64,000 nt of DNA, taken from Shimwellia pseudoproteus. GTDB lineage: Bacteria; Pseudomonadota; Gammaproteobacteria; Enterobacterales; Enterobacteriaceae. The stretch covers positions 57,147 through 121,146 of the forward strand of contig NZ_WBXP01000008.1 in the NCBI RefSeq assembly GCF_016415625.1. Direction: 5' to 3'. The position numbers and the translations under genes were made by a program. Of this stretch, positions 51,644 through 61,346 are shown piece after piece (the stretch's first letter is position 1; every line of letters begins with the position of its first letter). The notes beneath the pieces are model-generated. The model did not search any database. It was not told the origin of the DNA and saw only the letters and a list, made by a program, of their open reading frames with translations.

Positions 51644-53803
51644 TCACGCTACTTTGACGACTTCATGCTGCGGGGGTTCCCCTGCTTGCCAGAAAGAGCG
51701 GTTATCTTCGGCCATCTGCAATAACAGCGGGCAAGGTGCGAAGCGCTCACCGTAACGGCTGCGCAGTTGTTCCAGTTCACGCACCAGGGCCGGGATACCG
51801 ACACTGTCCATATAGCGGAATGGTCCACCGAGGAACGGCGGGAAACCAATGCCAAATACCGCGCCAATATCCCCGTCCCGTACGCTGCCGATGACCGACT
51901 CATCCAGGCAGCGCGCCGCCTCATTGAGCATCATCAGGGCACAGCGGCGGGCTATCACGGTAGCGGACTGATCTTCACGGGGGTCCACCTGCAGCAGGGT
52001 GTAAATCGCCGGATCGGCTTTTTTGCCGCCTTTTTTCTTGCCCGCCGGATACAGATAAAAACCGCGCTGGTTCTTCCGCCCTTTACGGTCATCGCGCAAA
52101 ATGGCCTCAACCGCCGCCGGGGCAGCAAAGCGCTCACCGTAGGCCTGCTCAAGGATCGGGATTATCCTGGTACCGACATCAATACCCACTTCATCCAGCA
52201 GCTGAATCGGCCCCACCGGGAAGCCAAACGCCACCAGCGCCTGATCGATATGTTCAATCGGCTCGCCTTCCACCAGACACTGGAGCCCTTCGTTAATATA
52301 AGGCGCCAGGATGCGGTTAACATAAAACCCGGCGCAGTCCTTCACCACTATCGGTGTTTTACCTTGTTTTTTGGCCAGTTTTACCGTTGTGGAAATCGTT
52401 TCCGCACTGGTCGTTGCGTGGGGAATAACCTCGACCAGGGGCATCTTGTCCACCGGGCTAAAGTAATGCAGGCCAATCACCCGCTCCGGGTGCCGGGCGC
52501 GGGCGGCGATGTCGTGGATCGGCAGCGATGAGGTGTTAGAGGCAAAAATAGCGCCGCAGCGGGTCATGGCTTCCACTTCGGCCACCATATTTTGTTTGAG
52601 GGCCAGATCCTCGAACACCGCCTCGATAATCACTTCACGATCGGCAAAGCCCTGATAATCCGTCCCCCCGGAGATAAGCGCCATCTGGCGGCTGCGCTGG
52701 GCAGCAGTGAGATGACGGCGCAGCACCTTTTTGGTGAGTAAATCCCAGCTATAGCGCATGGCGTTATTCACACCGCTACTGGCAATGTCTTTAATGCGTA
52801 CCGGAATATTCCCTTTGGTGGCCGTGACATACGCAATGCCGCCGCCCATCAGGCCGCCGCCGAGGATCCCCACGTGGTGTACTGCCCGGGCCGGCGCCGG
52901 GCTACCGGGGTCCTTTTTCAACGCGGTGCTGGCAAAGAAAATACTGCGCAGCGCGGCTGACGCGGGCGTCATCACCAGCTCACCAAAAGCCCGGGCTTCC
53001 TCCTGATAACCACGCTCCCTGCCCTGCTCCAGACCGGTACGGATCACCCCAATAATGCGCTCTGTGGCCGGATAATTTCCGTGGGTTAACTGGCGCGTTT
53101 TGCGGGTTACCATACGCAGCAACAGCCCCTTGACCAGCGGGGCCGCGAGGATCCGTTCGCGCAGCGGTAGCCTGGCCCCTGGCTGGCGGCCACGTTTTAC
53201 CTGGTCGATAGCGGCTTGCAGCAAAATTGTCTGCGGCACTACCTCATCCACCAGCCCCAGCTTCAGCGCCTGGCGCGGCCGCAGCATTTTGCCGGTTAAA
53301 ATAATATCCAGCGCCCGGCTGACACCAATCAGGGCCGGTAAACGCTGGGTGCCGCCGGAGCCGGGCAACAGCCCCAGTTTTACTTCCGGCAACCCAAGCT
53401 GGGTGTTGTCATCATTACTGCACACCCGCCGGTGGCAGGCCAGCGCCAGCTCCAGGCCGCCGCCCAGGCACGGGCCGTGGATGGCAGCCACCACCGGCAC
53501 CGGAAGGCTGGCAATCTCGGCCATCATTTGCTGCCCCTGACGGGCAAGGTGTTGTGCCTGCTCAGCGCTCTGGCAACCGGCAATCATGGTAATATCGGCG
53601 CCGGCAATAAAATTGTCCGGTTTGCCGGAGATAAAAATCACCCCGGCCAGTTCGCGAGTGGTGCGTAATACAGAGAGGATCTCCTGCACTTCCCGGCCAC
53701 GCGCCGCCTGCAGGGTGTTCATTTTTTCTCCCGGGACATCAATGGTGATCACCGCAATGTGATCCGGGCGAAGGGTTAGCGTAAATGCGGGCTGCTGTTC
53801 CAT
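51644..53803 (-). CDS. fadJ: Fatty acid oxidation complex subunit alpha FadJ
   Basis: FadJ is the anaerobic homologue of FadB: an enoyl-CoA hydratase/isomerase joined to a 3-hydroxyacyl-CoA dehydrogenase. The N-terminal crotonase domain has the oxyanion loop [15 protein letters not shown] near residue 110 and [14 protein letters not shown] near 138. The dehydrogenase domain starts with [17 protein letters not shown] near 315 and carries the catalytic His in [17 protein letters not shown]. The length of 719 residues is near the E. coli value of 714. The start overlaps the fadI stop (TAATG). Confidence 0.97.
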   Translation of the reverse strand: MEQQPAFTLTLRPDHIAVITIDVPGEKMNTLQAARGREVQEILSVLRTTRELAGVIFISGKPDNFIAGADITMIAGCQSAEQAQHLARQGQQMMAEIASLPVPVVAAIHGPCLGGGLELALACHRRVCSNDDNTQLGLPEVKLGLLPGSGGTQRLPALIGVSRALDIILTGKMLRPRQALKLGLVDEVVPQTILLQAAIDQVKRGRQPGARLPLRERILAAPLVKGLLLRMVTRKTRQLTHGNYPATERIIGVIRTGLEQGRERGYQEEARAFGELVMTPASAALRSIFFASTALKKDPGSPAPARAVHHVGILGGGLMGGGIAYVTATKGNIPVRIKDIASSGVNNAMRYSWDLLTKKVLRRHLTAAQRSRQMALISGGTDYQGFADREVIIEAVFEDLALKQNMVAEVEAMTRCGAIFASNTSSLPIHDIAARARHPERVIGLHYFSPVDKMPLVEVIPHATTSAETISTTVKLAKKQGKTPIVVKDCAGFYVNRILAPYINEGLQCLVEGEPIEHIDQALVAFGFPVGPIQLLDEVGIDVGTRIIPILEQAYGERFAAPAAVEAILRDDRKGRKNQRGFYLYPAGKKKGGKKADPAIYTLLQVDPREDQSATVIARRCALMMLNEAARCLDESVIGSVRDGDIGAVFGIGFPPFLGGPFRYMDSVGIPALVRELEQLRSRYGERFAPCPLLLQMAEDNRSFWQAGEPPQHEVVKVA

Positions 53804-55113
53804 TATTCCACCTCCAGTACCATAGCGGCACCCAATCCACCGGCCGCACAGGCCGTTACCAGACCAAAACCGCCCCCCCGGCGCTTCAGCTCATTGAGTG
53901 TCTGGGTTATCATGCGCGCCCCGGTGGCCGCGAAGGGATGCCCGTAAGCAATAGATCCCCCCAGTACGTTAAAGCGCGCATCGTCCACCTCACCGGTGGC
54001 GCGGCTACGGCCCAAAACATCTTGTGCAAAACGATCGCTGGAAAGCATTTTCAAATTTGCCAGGGTCTGGGCGGCAAAGGCTTCATGCATATCGAACAGG
54101 GTCAAATCCGCGAGGGTGATCCCCGCCCGCTCGAGGGCCAGCGGCGTTGACCAGGCAGGCCCCAGTAGCATGTCCTGCCAGACATCCACCGCGGTAAACG
54201 CATAACTGCGCAGAAACCCCAGCGGCGCCAGCCCCAGGGCTTTAGCCCGGGACTCGGTCATCATCAGTACCGCGGCCGCGCCGTCCGTCAGCGGGGTGCT
54301 GTTTGCGGCGGTCACCGATCCATGCTGGCGATCAAACGCCGGGCGCAGCCTGGCGTAATCGGCCAGCGTGCTGGTGCCGCGGATATTATTATCCTCGGAA
54401 AACGCCTCCCGGTAGGGCGGGATCCAGGCCGTCATCACCTCATCGGCCAGCTTGCCATCCTGCCAGGCCTGGGCTGCTAACTGGTGGGAACGGTGGGCCA
54501 GCGCATCCTGCTGTTCACGGCTGATCCCGTGGGTTTTCGCCATCTGTTCTGCGGTGTCCCCCATGCGTAATCCGGTAGAGTACTCCGCCACTGCCGGGGG
54601 CACCGGCAGCAAGTCCCGGGGACGTAAGCGCGAAAATAACTGCAATTTCGCCCCCAGGCTGCGGCATTTACTGGCATCAAGCAGGGTTTTGCTCAGTTTT
54701 TTACTGACCCCGATCGGCAGTACCGAGGAGGAGTCCGCCCCGCCGGCAATACCGGCATCAATGGTGCCCGCCATCAAGCTTTCTGCGATGTTTGCCACCG
54801 CCTGGAAACTGGTGGCGCAGGCGCGGCTAACGCTGTAAGCATCGGTGTGCACATTCATACCGGTCCCAAGGACTATCTCCCGGGCAATATTCGGGGCTTC
54901 CGGCATCTGAACGACCTGGCCAAATACCACCTGGCCTATCACGTCTGGCGAAATACCACTGCGCACCAGCAGCTCCCCCACTACCATTTTCCCCAGATCG
55001 ACGGCGGGTATGCCGTGAAACGCCGTTGCCTGGCGAGCAAATGGTGTACGTAATCCACGGACAATGGCAATTCTGTCACCCTGACGTGTTGTCAGTGGCA
55101 ATGGCTGATGCAT
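53803..55113 (-). CDS. fadI: Acetyl-CoA acyltransferase FadI
   Basis: FadI is the thiolase that pairs with FadJ in anaerobic beta-oxidation. The nucleophilic Cys is C99 ([12 protein letters not shown]). The catalytic His and second Cys are in [17 protein letters not shown] and the C-terminal [12 protein letters not shown]. The start is ATG 55113 ([14 protein letters not shown]), with GGGGGAG five bases upstream, giving 436 residues as in E. coli. In-frame extension to 55389 is not conserved and would include the FadR site. Confidence 0.97.
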   Translation of the reverse strand: MHQPLPLTTRQGDRIAIVRGLRTPFARQATAFHGIPAVDLGKMVVGELLVRSGISPDVIGQVVFGQVVQMPEAPNIAREIVLGTGMNVHTDAYSVSRACATSFQAVANIAESLMAGTIDAGIAGGADSSSVLPIGVSKKLSKTLLDASKCRSLGAKLQLFSRLRPRDLLPVPPAVAEYSTGLRMGDTAEQMAKTHGISREQQDALAHRSHQLAAQAWQDGKLADEVMTAWIPPYREAFSEDNNIRGTSTLADYARLRPAFDRQHGSVTAANSTPLTDGAAAVLMMTESRAKALGLAPLGFLRSYAFTAVDVWQDMLLGPAWSTPLALERAGITLADLTLFDMHEAFAAQTLANLKMLSSDRFAQDVLGRSRATGEVDDARFNVLGGSIAYGHPFAATGARMITQTLNELKRRGGGFGLVTACAAGGLGAAMVLEVE

Positions 55114-55139
55114 AGCGCTCCCCCTGTTTTCAGCCCGAT

Positions 55140-55156
55140 AGTGGTCTGACCTGATT
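55140..55156 (-). promoter_or_regulatory. FadR operator of fadIJ
   Basis: AGTGGTCTGACCTGATT (plus strand) resembles the FadR core TGGTCNGACC. It ends 27 bases upstream of the fadI start codon, in position to repress. Confidence 0.75.
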
Positions 55157-55553
55157 AGTAATTTAACGATATTTTTACATTCAGCAAGCGTCGGCGATGA
55201 AAATGAGAGCGCGGTACGATTTATCACCGGCGCGCGGAGGGAATAAAACCCGGGCCGGACGGGCGCACCGGCCGTGTCGGGGGTGATATTACCGCGGGTA
55301 ATTTTCCGGCAAATATCCTCCCCGAGGCTCCCCGCTACGCAGTGAACGGAGCCGGTTGATTGCTTTATGTCCACTTGCGCGCCTGACACAGTTGTTACAA
55401 CGCGTTATGAGGAGTGACCCCGGTCACAGATTAAAAATGATAAAAAACAAAAAGCTCGCGGCTTTTTACGTGATGCCTACTGCGAATTTGCCAGACAGAT
55501 CTCGTTTCTAATATCAAATAAGTAAAAATTAAGAAACAAACTTGCAACACCTC

Positions 55554-55570
55554 ATCTGGTCAGACCTATA
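55554..55570 (+). promoter_or_regulatory. FadR operator 1 of fadL
   Basis: ATCTGGTCAGACCTATA matches the FadR consensus core TGGTCNGACC. Together with the next site it reproduces the paired FadR sites known before E. coli fadL. Confidence 0.85.
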
Positions 55571-55577
55571 CTCACGC

Positions 55578-55594
55578 CACTGGTCTGATTTCTT
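55578..55594 (+). promoter_or_regulatory. FadR operator 2 of fadL
   Basis: CACTGGTCTGATTTCTT has the FadR half TGGTC with a weaker right half. It is centred 24 bases after operator 1, as in E. coli fadL. Confidence 0.78.
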
Positions 55595-55679
55595 GCTGTA
55601 AACCCAGACCCTACACTTCGCGCTCGCTGTTACGGTGTGTAACATTGTTTGAATAAAAATAAATGATGAGGTTTTGGTC

Positions 55680-57008
55680 ATGAGCCAGAAAACCCTGTTA
55701 ACCCGATCGACTCTTGCTATTGCAGTGGCACTTATCTCAACCCCCACATGGTCTGCTGGGTTTCAGCTTAATGAATTTTCCTCGTCTGGTCTGGGTAGGG
55801 CCTATTCCGGGGAAGGTGCCATTGCTGACGATGCAGGCAACGTAAGCCGTAACCCAGCACTGATTATGATGTTTGATCGTCCACAACTGTCGGTCGGCGG
55901 CGTATTCGTTGACCCCGGCGTGGATATTTCCGGCCGCTCTCCCAGCGGGAGAAGCCTGGACGCCAAGAATATTGCCCCCACCGCCTGGGTGCCGAATATT
56001 CACTTCGTGATGCCGATTAACGATCAGTTCGGTTTTGGGGCATCGGTCACCTCTAACTACGGTCTGGCAACCGAATTTAACGATAACTACGCCGCGGGCT
56101 CTATGGGCGGTAAAACCGATCTGGAAACCGCGAACCTAAACCTGAGCGGTGCCTACCGGTTAAACGACCACTGGACCTTTGGTGTCGGGTTTGATGCGGT
56201 ATACGCCCGGGCCAAAATTGAACGTTACGCCGGGGATGCCGGCGTGCTGGCCGCCTCTCAGTTGCAGCAGGCCGGTATGAGCAGCCTGGCCCAGATGGCT
56301 GCCGGGATCCCGGCGGATACCCAAATTGCCAAACTGAAAGGCAATGAGTGGGGCTTTGGCTGGAACGCGGGTATTTTGTATGAAGTGGATAAGAATAACC
56401 GCTACGCCTTTACCTATCGTTCTGAAGTCAAAATCGATTTCGACGGTGATTATAAGAGCAGCCTGCCTTCCGCTTATAACGCATTACTGTCCAACTTCGG
56501 TTTCCCAATGGGAACAGACGGCCGCACCATTGGCGGTTCCCTTGGCCTGAACCTGCCAGAAATGTGGGAAGTCTCCGGTTATAACCGCGTGGCACCGAAG
56601 TGGGCGGTTCACTACAGCATGGCATACACCAGCTGGAGTCAGTTCCAGCAGTTAAAAGCGAAGAACAGCGCCAGTCAGACCCTGTTCTATAAAGATGAAA
56701 GCTTTAAAGACTCTTACCGTATCGCGCTGGGTACCTCCTATTATATGGATGATACCTGGACCTTCCGCGCCGGTATTGCCTTTGATGACAGCCCGGTTCC
56801 GGCCAGCAACCGTTCCATTTCCATCCCGGATCAGGACCGCCTGTGGCTGAGTACCGGTGCCACTTACGCCTTTAACCAGGATGCGTCTGTGGATGTTGGG
56901 GTGTCTTATATGCATGGCCAGCACGTGACCATTAATGAAGGGCCGTACGAGTTTAAATCTGACGGTAAAGCCTGGCTGTACGGGGCTAACTTTAACTACC
57001 GCTTCTAA
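55680..57008 (+). CDS. fadL: Long-chain fatty acid outer membrane transporter FadL
   Basis: FadL is a 14-strand outer-membrane beta-barrel that takes up long-chain fatty acids. The signal peptide is about 25 residues, and the mature N-terminus [21 protein letters not shown] forms the hatch plug. The NPA-type motif VSRNPALI near residue 57 and the C-terminal Phe (NFNYRF) needed for barrel assembly are present. The start is ATG 55680 (MSQKTLL); an upstream TTG at 55674 would give MVMSQ. The protein has 442 residues; variable loops differ from E. coli around residues 200-225 and 260-285. Confidence 0.96.
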   Translation: MSQKTLLTRSTLAIAVALISTPTWSAGFQLNEFSSSGLGRAYSGEGAIADDAGNVSRNPALIMMFDRPQLSVGGVFVDPGVDISGRSPSGRSLDAKNIAPTAWVPNIHFVMPINDQFGFGASVTSNYGLATEFNDNYAAGSMGGKTDLETANLNLSGAYRLNDHWTFGVGFDAVYARAKIERYAGDAGVLAASQLQQAGMSSLAQMAAGIPADTQIAKLKGNEWGFGWNAGILYEVDKNNRYAFTYRSEVKIDFDGDYKSSLPSAYNALLSNFGFPMGTDGRTIGGSLGLNLPEMWEVSGYNRVAPKWAVHYSMAYTSWSQFQQLKAKNSASQTLFYKDESFKDSYRIALGTSYYMDDTWTFRAGIAFDDSPVPASNRSISIPDQDRLWLSTGATYAFNQDASVDVGVSYMHGQHVTINEGPYEFKSDGKAWLYGANFNYRF

Positions 57009-57026
57009 TTGCGTCCGGACACGAAC

Positions 57027-57059
57027 AAAAAGGGTGAGACCATGGTCTCACCCTTTTTT
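57027..57059. terminator. Bidirectional terminator between fadL and mlaA
   Basis: GGGTGAGACC AT GGTCTCACCC is a perfect palindrome flanked by an A-run and a T-run. It ends both convergent transcripts. Confidence 0.95.
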
Positions 57060-57076
57060 GCTTTCTGGCGCGGATG

Positions 57077-57835
57077 TTACTGAGAGTCGATGTCTTTCAG
57101 ATCGTCCTGAATGGCTTTCGCATTCGGGTTTTCCTGCGCTTTCAGCTTACCGCCGCTGGCGATAAAGTCATTATGCTGGAAGTATGCTTCGCGAACCATA
57201 ATGTAAGGATCGGAAGACTGGCGCAGCATACCGTCAGAATCCAGCAGCTGGGCGCGGGTTTCAATACCTTCCAGGGACCATTTGGCGATGCTCATCGGCC
57301 AGGTCAGCCAGCTCAGGATCGGGTACAGCGTATCCGCATAATCACCGCCGTCCTGGCGCAGCGTAAAGCTACCGTAGACCGGCAGTTGCATATAAGGACC
57401 ATAACCCACGCCATAATGACCCAGGGTGCTCCCGAAACGGTGCGGATCTTCACGACGCAATTCCGGATTTGCCATCCCGGCCACATCGATTAACCCCCCT
57501 AACCCGAGGATGGTGTTCAGGAAGAAACGGGTAAAGTGGATCATCCCTTTATACGGGTCGCCGCGCAGGAAGTCGTTGACCATCGAGGCGGGTTCTTCCA
57601 GGTTACTGGTGAAGTTGCTGATCCCGGTACGGGCGGGCTGCGGCATATAATCACGCCAGCCCACGGCTACCGGGCGCAGGACATAGGGATCCAGCACATT
57701 GTAGTTAAAGTTGTACATCGTGCGGTTGAAGCCTTCGAATGGATCCGAACGCCCCTGCGTATCCTCGTTGGCCGAACTGGCACACCCCACGAGTAACGTG
57801 GTTGCCAGGGCCAGCCCGGTCAGGCGAAATTTCAT
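57077..57835 (-). CDS. mlaA: Phospholipid-binding outer membrane lipoprotein MlaA
   Basis: MlaA (VacJ) removes mislocalised phospholipids from the outer leaflet of the outer membrane and passes them to MlaC and the MlaFEDB complex. A lipoprotein signal with lipobox LVGC (Cys18) is clear. The mature domain begins DPFEGFNRTMYNFN and holds the helical ring with FLNTILGLGGLIDVA near residue 110. The start is ATG 57835 with AGGGAG upstream. The protein has 252 residues, as in relatives. Confidence 0.96.
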   Translation of the reverse strand: MKFRLTGLALATTLLVGCASSANEDTQGRSDPFEGFNRTMYNFNYNVLDPYVLRPVAVGWRDYMPQPARTGISNFTSNLEEPASMVNDFLRGDPYKGMIHFTRFFLNTILGLGGLIDVAGMANPELRREDPHRFGSTLGHYGVGYGPYMQLPVYGSFTLRQDGGDYADTLYPILSWLTWPMSIAKWSLEGIETRAQLLDSDGMLRQSSDPYIMVREAYFQHNDFIASGGKLKAQENPNAKAIQDDLKDIDSQ

Positions 57836-58433
57836 AGCTTTCTCCCTGTAAATAGTCATTGCCGCAAGCAAGGCGCGGTTGCAAAACCACATCCGCAGGG
57901 TGTAGTCGATCCGTTAACGCAACACTGATACTGCTTTCCGGCTAATCATCTGAGGCTCTGATTTGTAAGGCTCATCCGGATTATAGCTGGGCCAACAGCG
58001 TTACGCCGCATTAATGTGGCCGGATATTTTGTCTCCGTCCCCAAAAAGCACGGAGGATATCCCGCGGGCAAGATCGGGCCCGAATGCAGTGCCGCGCCAC
58101 GCGGCAAAAAAGCCTTAATGGTTGCCTTGCTGATAATTACCGCGGGATTCTACCAGCCCGGGTACCAGAGCCCAAGCGAATCCCGCCGCGCTGGACCAAC
58201 GCAGCGCCTGTGCAGCCCCATCAATCAGATAGATAACGGTGGTAGCTGCCTGGTTAGCCTGTAGTTTAAGCGCTGCGACACCCCCTCACAGCGCAGTTAT
58301 TGCTTTCTTGTCTATCCGGGGATAGCCCTGCCGGGCTGACTGGCGTAAAAGCATGCAAAATCGGTGAGTTAATCACCAGTCAGCGGGCCGCAGGCTTAAC
58401 CTGACGCTAAAAACAGGGTAGTATTGCCGGGCT
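57836..58433. other. Gene-free region between mlaA and argW
   Basis: This 598-bp stretch has no convincing gene. E. coli has yfdC here; I find no trace of it. One 82-codon open frame (58016-58264) has no ribosome-binding site, no recognisable product and atypical composition. The sequence holds several hairpins, including a 9-bp inverted repeat at 58335-58384, and the argW promoter near its right end. Confidence 0.55.
58335..58384. repeat. Inverted repeat upstream of argW
   Basis: GCTGACTGG and CCAGTCAGC are perfect 9-bp arms separated by 32 bases, and the loop itself contains GGTGA / TCACC. It may be a transcript hairpin or a remnant of a mobile element; no function is assigned. Confidence 0.5.
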
Positions 58434-58508
58434 GTCCCCTTAGTTAAATGGATATAACGAGCCCCTCCTAAGGGCTAGTTGCAGGTTCGATTCCTGCAGG
58501 GGACACCA
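58434..58508 (+). tRNA. argW: tRNA-Arg (anticodon CCU)
   Basis: This is a 75-nt tRNA with encoded CCA. The acceptor stem GTCCCCT / AGGGGAC pairs fully, with discriminator A58505. The anticodon stem AGCCC / GGGCT holds loop CTCCTAA with anticodon CCT at 58467-58469. The T arm TGCAGGTTCGATTCCTGCA is canonical. The sequence is almost identical to E. coli argW, which reads the rare AGG codon and is a known integration site for prophages and islands. Confidence 0.97.
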
Positions 58509-58849
58509 CCCTCACCTCTCCTGACATCTACCAAATTCAATAAAACCCACATCCGGTGATAAAGGGTAATCCTCCTATTTTTAACCGGACAGATAAGCAT
58601 ACCGGTTTCTGTTTCATAAGAAGATAGTCCCTTGCCGCCAGCGAAAGGCTGGCATAGAGTTATAGCGGGTGATGACGTTCCACCTGTTTACAACCGCCGG
58701 CAAAAACTGCACTGGCTGATGACGTCTGACTGCATCCATCCGATAACCCGGAGGCTGTCTGTCAGGCGAAGAACACACCCTGCCATCCTGCCTGATATCC
58801 CCATCCTCCGCTGTTGTACGGACTTATACCGGCTTGCGGAGAACACTTC
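58509..58849. other. Gap between argW and the MFS gene
   Basis: This 341-bp stretch directly after the tRNA has no integrase gene and no direct repeat of the argW 3' end that I could find. An open frame at 58632-58853 overlaps the MFS start and lacks support. The composition is less AT-rich than the promoter gaps upstream of lrhA. Confidence 0.5.
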
Positions 58850-60046
58850 ATGAATGACAAGACGATGCCAGCCTCCCCCGAAAGTAAGGGAGCCATGCGA
58901 TTTGTGTTACTGATCGGCGTGCTGAGCTTTTTTGCTGACTTTACCCACGAAGGCGCGCGTGGCGTGCTGGGCCCCTATCTTGCATCGCTACAGGCCACCG
59001 CATTTATTGTCGGGGCCGTGACGGGATTTGGTGAGCTGATGGGCTATGCCCTGAGATATTTCTCGGGCCGGTTCGCGGAAATAAGCGGTAAATTCTGGCC
59101 AGTTACCCTCTGCGGATACCTGTTGCAGATGACCGCAGTACCGGCCCTGGCATTGACTCACTCCTGGCAAAGTGCCGCCGTTTTTATCGTTCTTGAAAGA
59201 ACCGGGCGGGCGATACGTAACCCGCCCAGAGATGCAATGTTATCGCACGCCGCTAAACATATTGGCGGATACGGCTGGACCTTCGGCATCCATGAAGCCT
59301 GCGATCAGTTTGGGGCATTATGTGGCCCGCTAATGATCTCACTGATTCTTGTGCACGGCGGCAGTTTCCATCAAGCCTTTGCCGCATTGCTGATCCCGGC
59401 CATGCTCAACATCATCTTTGTGTTTATCGCCAGGCGGTTATACCCGGCACCGGAAAAACTCGAAGCGGGTAATACCGAAACAGCCACCACCACCACATTC
59501 AGCCACATTTATTGGGTCTATCTGTCAGGCGCAAGTTTGGTGGCGCTGGGTTTCGCTGACTACCCTCTCCTGGCCTACCATTTTACCCGCGAACATATCA
59601 TTACCGTTGACTGGGTCCCGGTGCTGTATGCCATTGCCATGGGGGTCAGCGGGGGCTCGTCTTTACTGCTCGGCCGTTTGTTTGATAAGTACGGATTCAG
59701 GGTTTTGATCTCCCTGACGTTTATTACCGCCTTCTTTTCCCCGCTCGTTTTCTATGGTGGCGTGGTCGGGTGTGTCGTAGGGGCAATGCTATGGGGAATG
59801 GGGATGGGGGTGCACGAATCAATTATTCCGGCGGCGGTATCGCCAATGACACCACCTTCCAGAAGGGCTTCGGCATTTGGTCTGTTTACCGGCGTGTACG
59901 GCATATTCTGGTTTATCGGCAGCGCAGTCATTGGTTTTCTGTATGATGACTCACTGCATCTGGCAATGCTATTTTGCCTCGCTACGCAACTAGCCTCACT
60001 GCCTGCTTTTATCTGGGTTTATATCAAATCAAAGATGGCCAAATAG
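58850..60046 (+). CDS. MFS transporter of unknown substrate
   Basis: This is a 398-residue major facilitator superfamily protein with about twelve hydrophobic helices. The N-terminal segment SFFADFTHEGARGVLGPYL and the loop ERTGRAIRNPPRDAMLSHAA near residue 120 are distinctive and suggest a branch found in scattered bacteria and archaea, but I cannot name a substrate. The start is ATG 58850 with GCGGAG eight bases upstream. It is not part of the E. coli-like backbone and lies just after argW, so it was probably acquired. Confidence 0.82.
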   Translation: MNDKTMPASPESKGAMRFVLLIGVLSFFADFTHEGARGVLGPYLASLQATAFIVGAVTGFGELMGYALRYFSGRFAEISGKFWPVTLCGYLLQMTAVPALALTHSWQSAAVFIVLERTGRAIRNPPRDAMLSHAAKHIGGYGWTFGIHEACDQFGALCGPLMISLILVHGGSFHQAFAALLIPAMLNIIFVFIARRLYPAPEKLEAGNTETATTTTFSHIYWVYLSGASLVALGFADYPLLAYHFTREHIITVDWVPVLYAIAMGVSGGSSLLLGRLFDKYGFRVLISLTFITAFFSPLVFYGGVVGCVVGAMLWGMGMGVHESIIPAAVSPMTPPSRRASAFGLFTGVYGIFWFIGSAVIGFLYDDSLHLAMLFCLATQLASLPAFIWVYIKSKMAK

Positions 60047-60120
60047 CAATCATGGCATCAGCATATGGACTGCCCCAGATTATTAATGCTAGGTCAGTCC
60101 ATCTTTATGGCAAAAAATAA

Positions 60121-60222
60121 TTACGGCTCCATTTTACTTCTCACCATGCCGCCGTCGATCAATAAATCCTGGCCATTAATATATGACCCGCCGGGCCCGC
60201 GGAGATAATACGCCGACAGCGT
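60121..60222 (-). pseudogene. C-terminal remnant of a short-chain dehydrogenase
   Basis: The minus-strand frame reads YYLRGPGGSYINGQDLLIDG, then GMVRSKMEP and a stop. This is the typical C-terminal end of a classical SDR enzyme (YITGQxLxVDGG). Upstream, the frame soon meets a stop and loses similarity, and no N-terminal NAD motif or catalytic YxxxK is present. It sits downstream of the LysR gene on the same strand, so a LysR-SDR pair was probably broken by deletion. Confidence 0.72.
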
Positions 60223-60286
60223 AATAAAGATTGATCAGTAATAATATTTACATGGCAATTAACTTATTTTACCCGCGAATGCGTAC

Positions 60287-61180
60287 TTATCCGGCATCGA
60301 AATGGCTTTTCAGATGGTGATAAAGCTGACGTACCGGCCGGGAGAACTGGCTGCGGTGCGGGCAAATAAAGTTAAGCGGTGCGGCCTCACCCTTGATAGC
60401 CGGCAATAGCGGCACCAGACGGCCTTGCGCGATATCCGGGCTGACATCCAGCCATGATTTATAGGCTATCCCCATCCCGGCGACAGCCCAGCGACGGGCG
60501 ACATCCGCATCATTGGTCACAAAACGGCCGCGGACCGTTACCGTTTCCTTGCGGTTATCATCTTCGAAGGCCCAGACATCGTGGGTCTGCCCATCCAGTA
60601 GATAGAGAAGGCACTCCCGCGTCGCAAGCCCAGCCAGGGTTTGCGGCGCACCTTCCCGGGCGATATAGTCCGGGGAGGCGACCAGGCAACGGCGATTATC
60701 TGCCGCCAGGGGCAGCGCCACGTAACTGCTGTTTTGCAATACGCCATAACGCACGGCAATATCCAGCGGATCGCGGTAAATATCGCTGATTTCGTCGGAG
60801 AACTGCAATTTTACCGACACGTTAGGGTGCATCAGGCAAAAATCAGAGATCAGCGGCAGCAGAATATTGCGCCCGATATCGGACGGGAGCGCGATTTTCA
60901 GCTCCCCGTGCAGGCTGTTATCTTCGCTCTTCAGGCTATCGTAGCCGGCCTTGATCACTTCCAGCATTTCCTGGGCGAAGGGTAAATATTTTGCCCCCTG
61001 AGCGGAAAGCCGCAGGCTGCGGGTGGAACGAACAAATAACCGCACCGCCAACTCCCGCTCCAGCCGCTGGATAGCCGCACTGGCCTGGGCAGGTAAAATC
61101 CCCGCCTCCCGGGCCGCCCGGGAGAAGCTCCCCAGCGCCGCGGCCCGGACAAAAATCCTCACATCGTCAAGACGGACCAT
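60287..61180 (-). CDS. LysR-family transcriptional regulator
   Basis: This is a 297-residue LysR-type regulator of the CrgA/DsdC-like branch. The helix-turn-helix is in VRLDDVRIFVRAAALGSFSR and AQASAAIQRLERELAVRLF (residues 1-50), and the effector-binding domain follows from about 90. It is divergent from the alcohol dehydrogenase gene, with a 7-bp inverted repeat between them that could be its operator. Downstream lies the remnant of an SDR gene. The effector is unknown; control of the dehydrogenase is inferred from the divergent layout. Confidence 0.88.
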   Translation of the reverse strand: MVRLDDVRIFVRAAALGSFSRAAREAGILPAQASAAIQRLERELAVRLFVRSTRSLRLSAQGAKYLPFAQEMLEVIKAGYDSLKSEDNSLHGELKIALPSDIGRNILLPLISDFCLMHPNVSVKLQFSDEISDIYRDPLDIAVRYGVLQNSSYVALPLAADNRRCLVASPDYIAREGAPQTLAGLATRECLLYLLDGQTHDVWAFEDDNRKETVTVRGRFVTNDADVARRWAVAGMGIAYKSWLDVSPDIAQGRLVPLLPAIKGEAAPLNFICPHRSQFSRPVRQLYHHLKSHFDAG

Positions 61181-61226
61181 GCACCTTCCCCCGTTACTCT
61201 CATTGTGGCGCTAGTGTATCAGCCAT

Positions 61227-61245
61227 TTTCACTATCAGAGTGAAA
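61227..61245. promoter_or_regulatory. Candidate LysR operator
   Basis: TTTCACT ATCAG AGTGAAA is a perfect 7-bp inverted repeat with the T-N11-A spacing common in LysR boxes. It lies between the LysR gene and the divergent dehydrogenase gene. Confidence 0.62.
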
Positions 61246-61346
61246 GTGATATCCGTTTTCCTCTGTTTTTCAGCATAGCTGCCAGGATTACTATGGCCTC
61301 AACCCGTGCCGATGCGGCATTTTTAATCCGACTGTGAGAGATTTCC

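Larger units (their letters stand above)
55114..55679. promoter_or_regulatory. Divergent fadI / fadL control region
   Basis: This is a 566-bp gap with FadR sites for fadIJ and fadL (separate entries). In E. coli the small gene yfcZ lies here; no such reading frame is visible in this window. The fadL leader begins near the FadR sites and ends at ATG 55680. Confidence 0.7.

Noticed and set aside
58016..58264. A possible 82-residue protein between mlaA and argW
   Set aside because: It has no ribosome-binding site, unusual composition and no similarity that I recognise; a chance frame is more likely.
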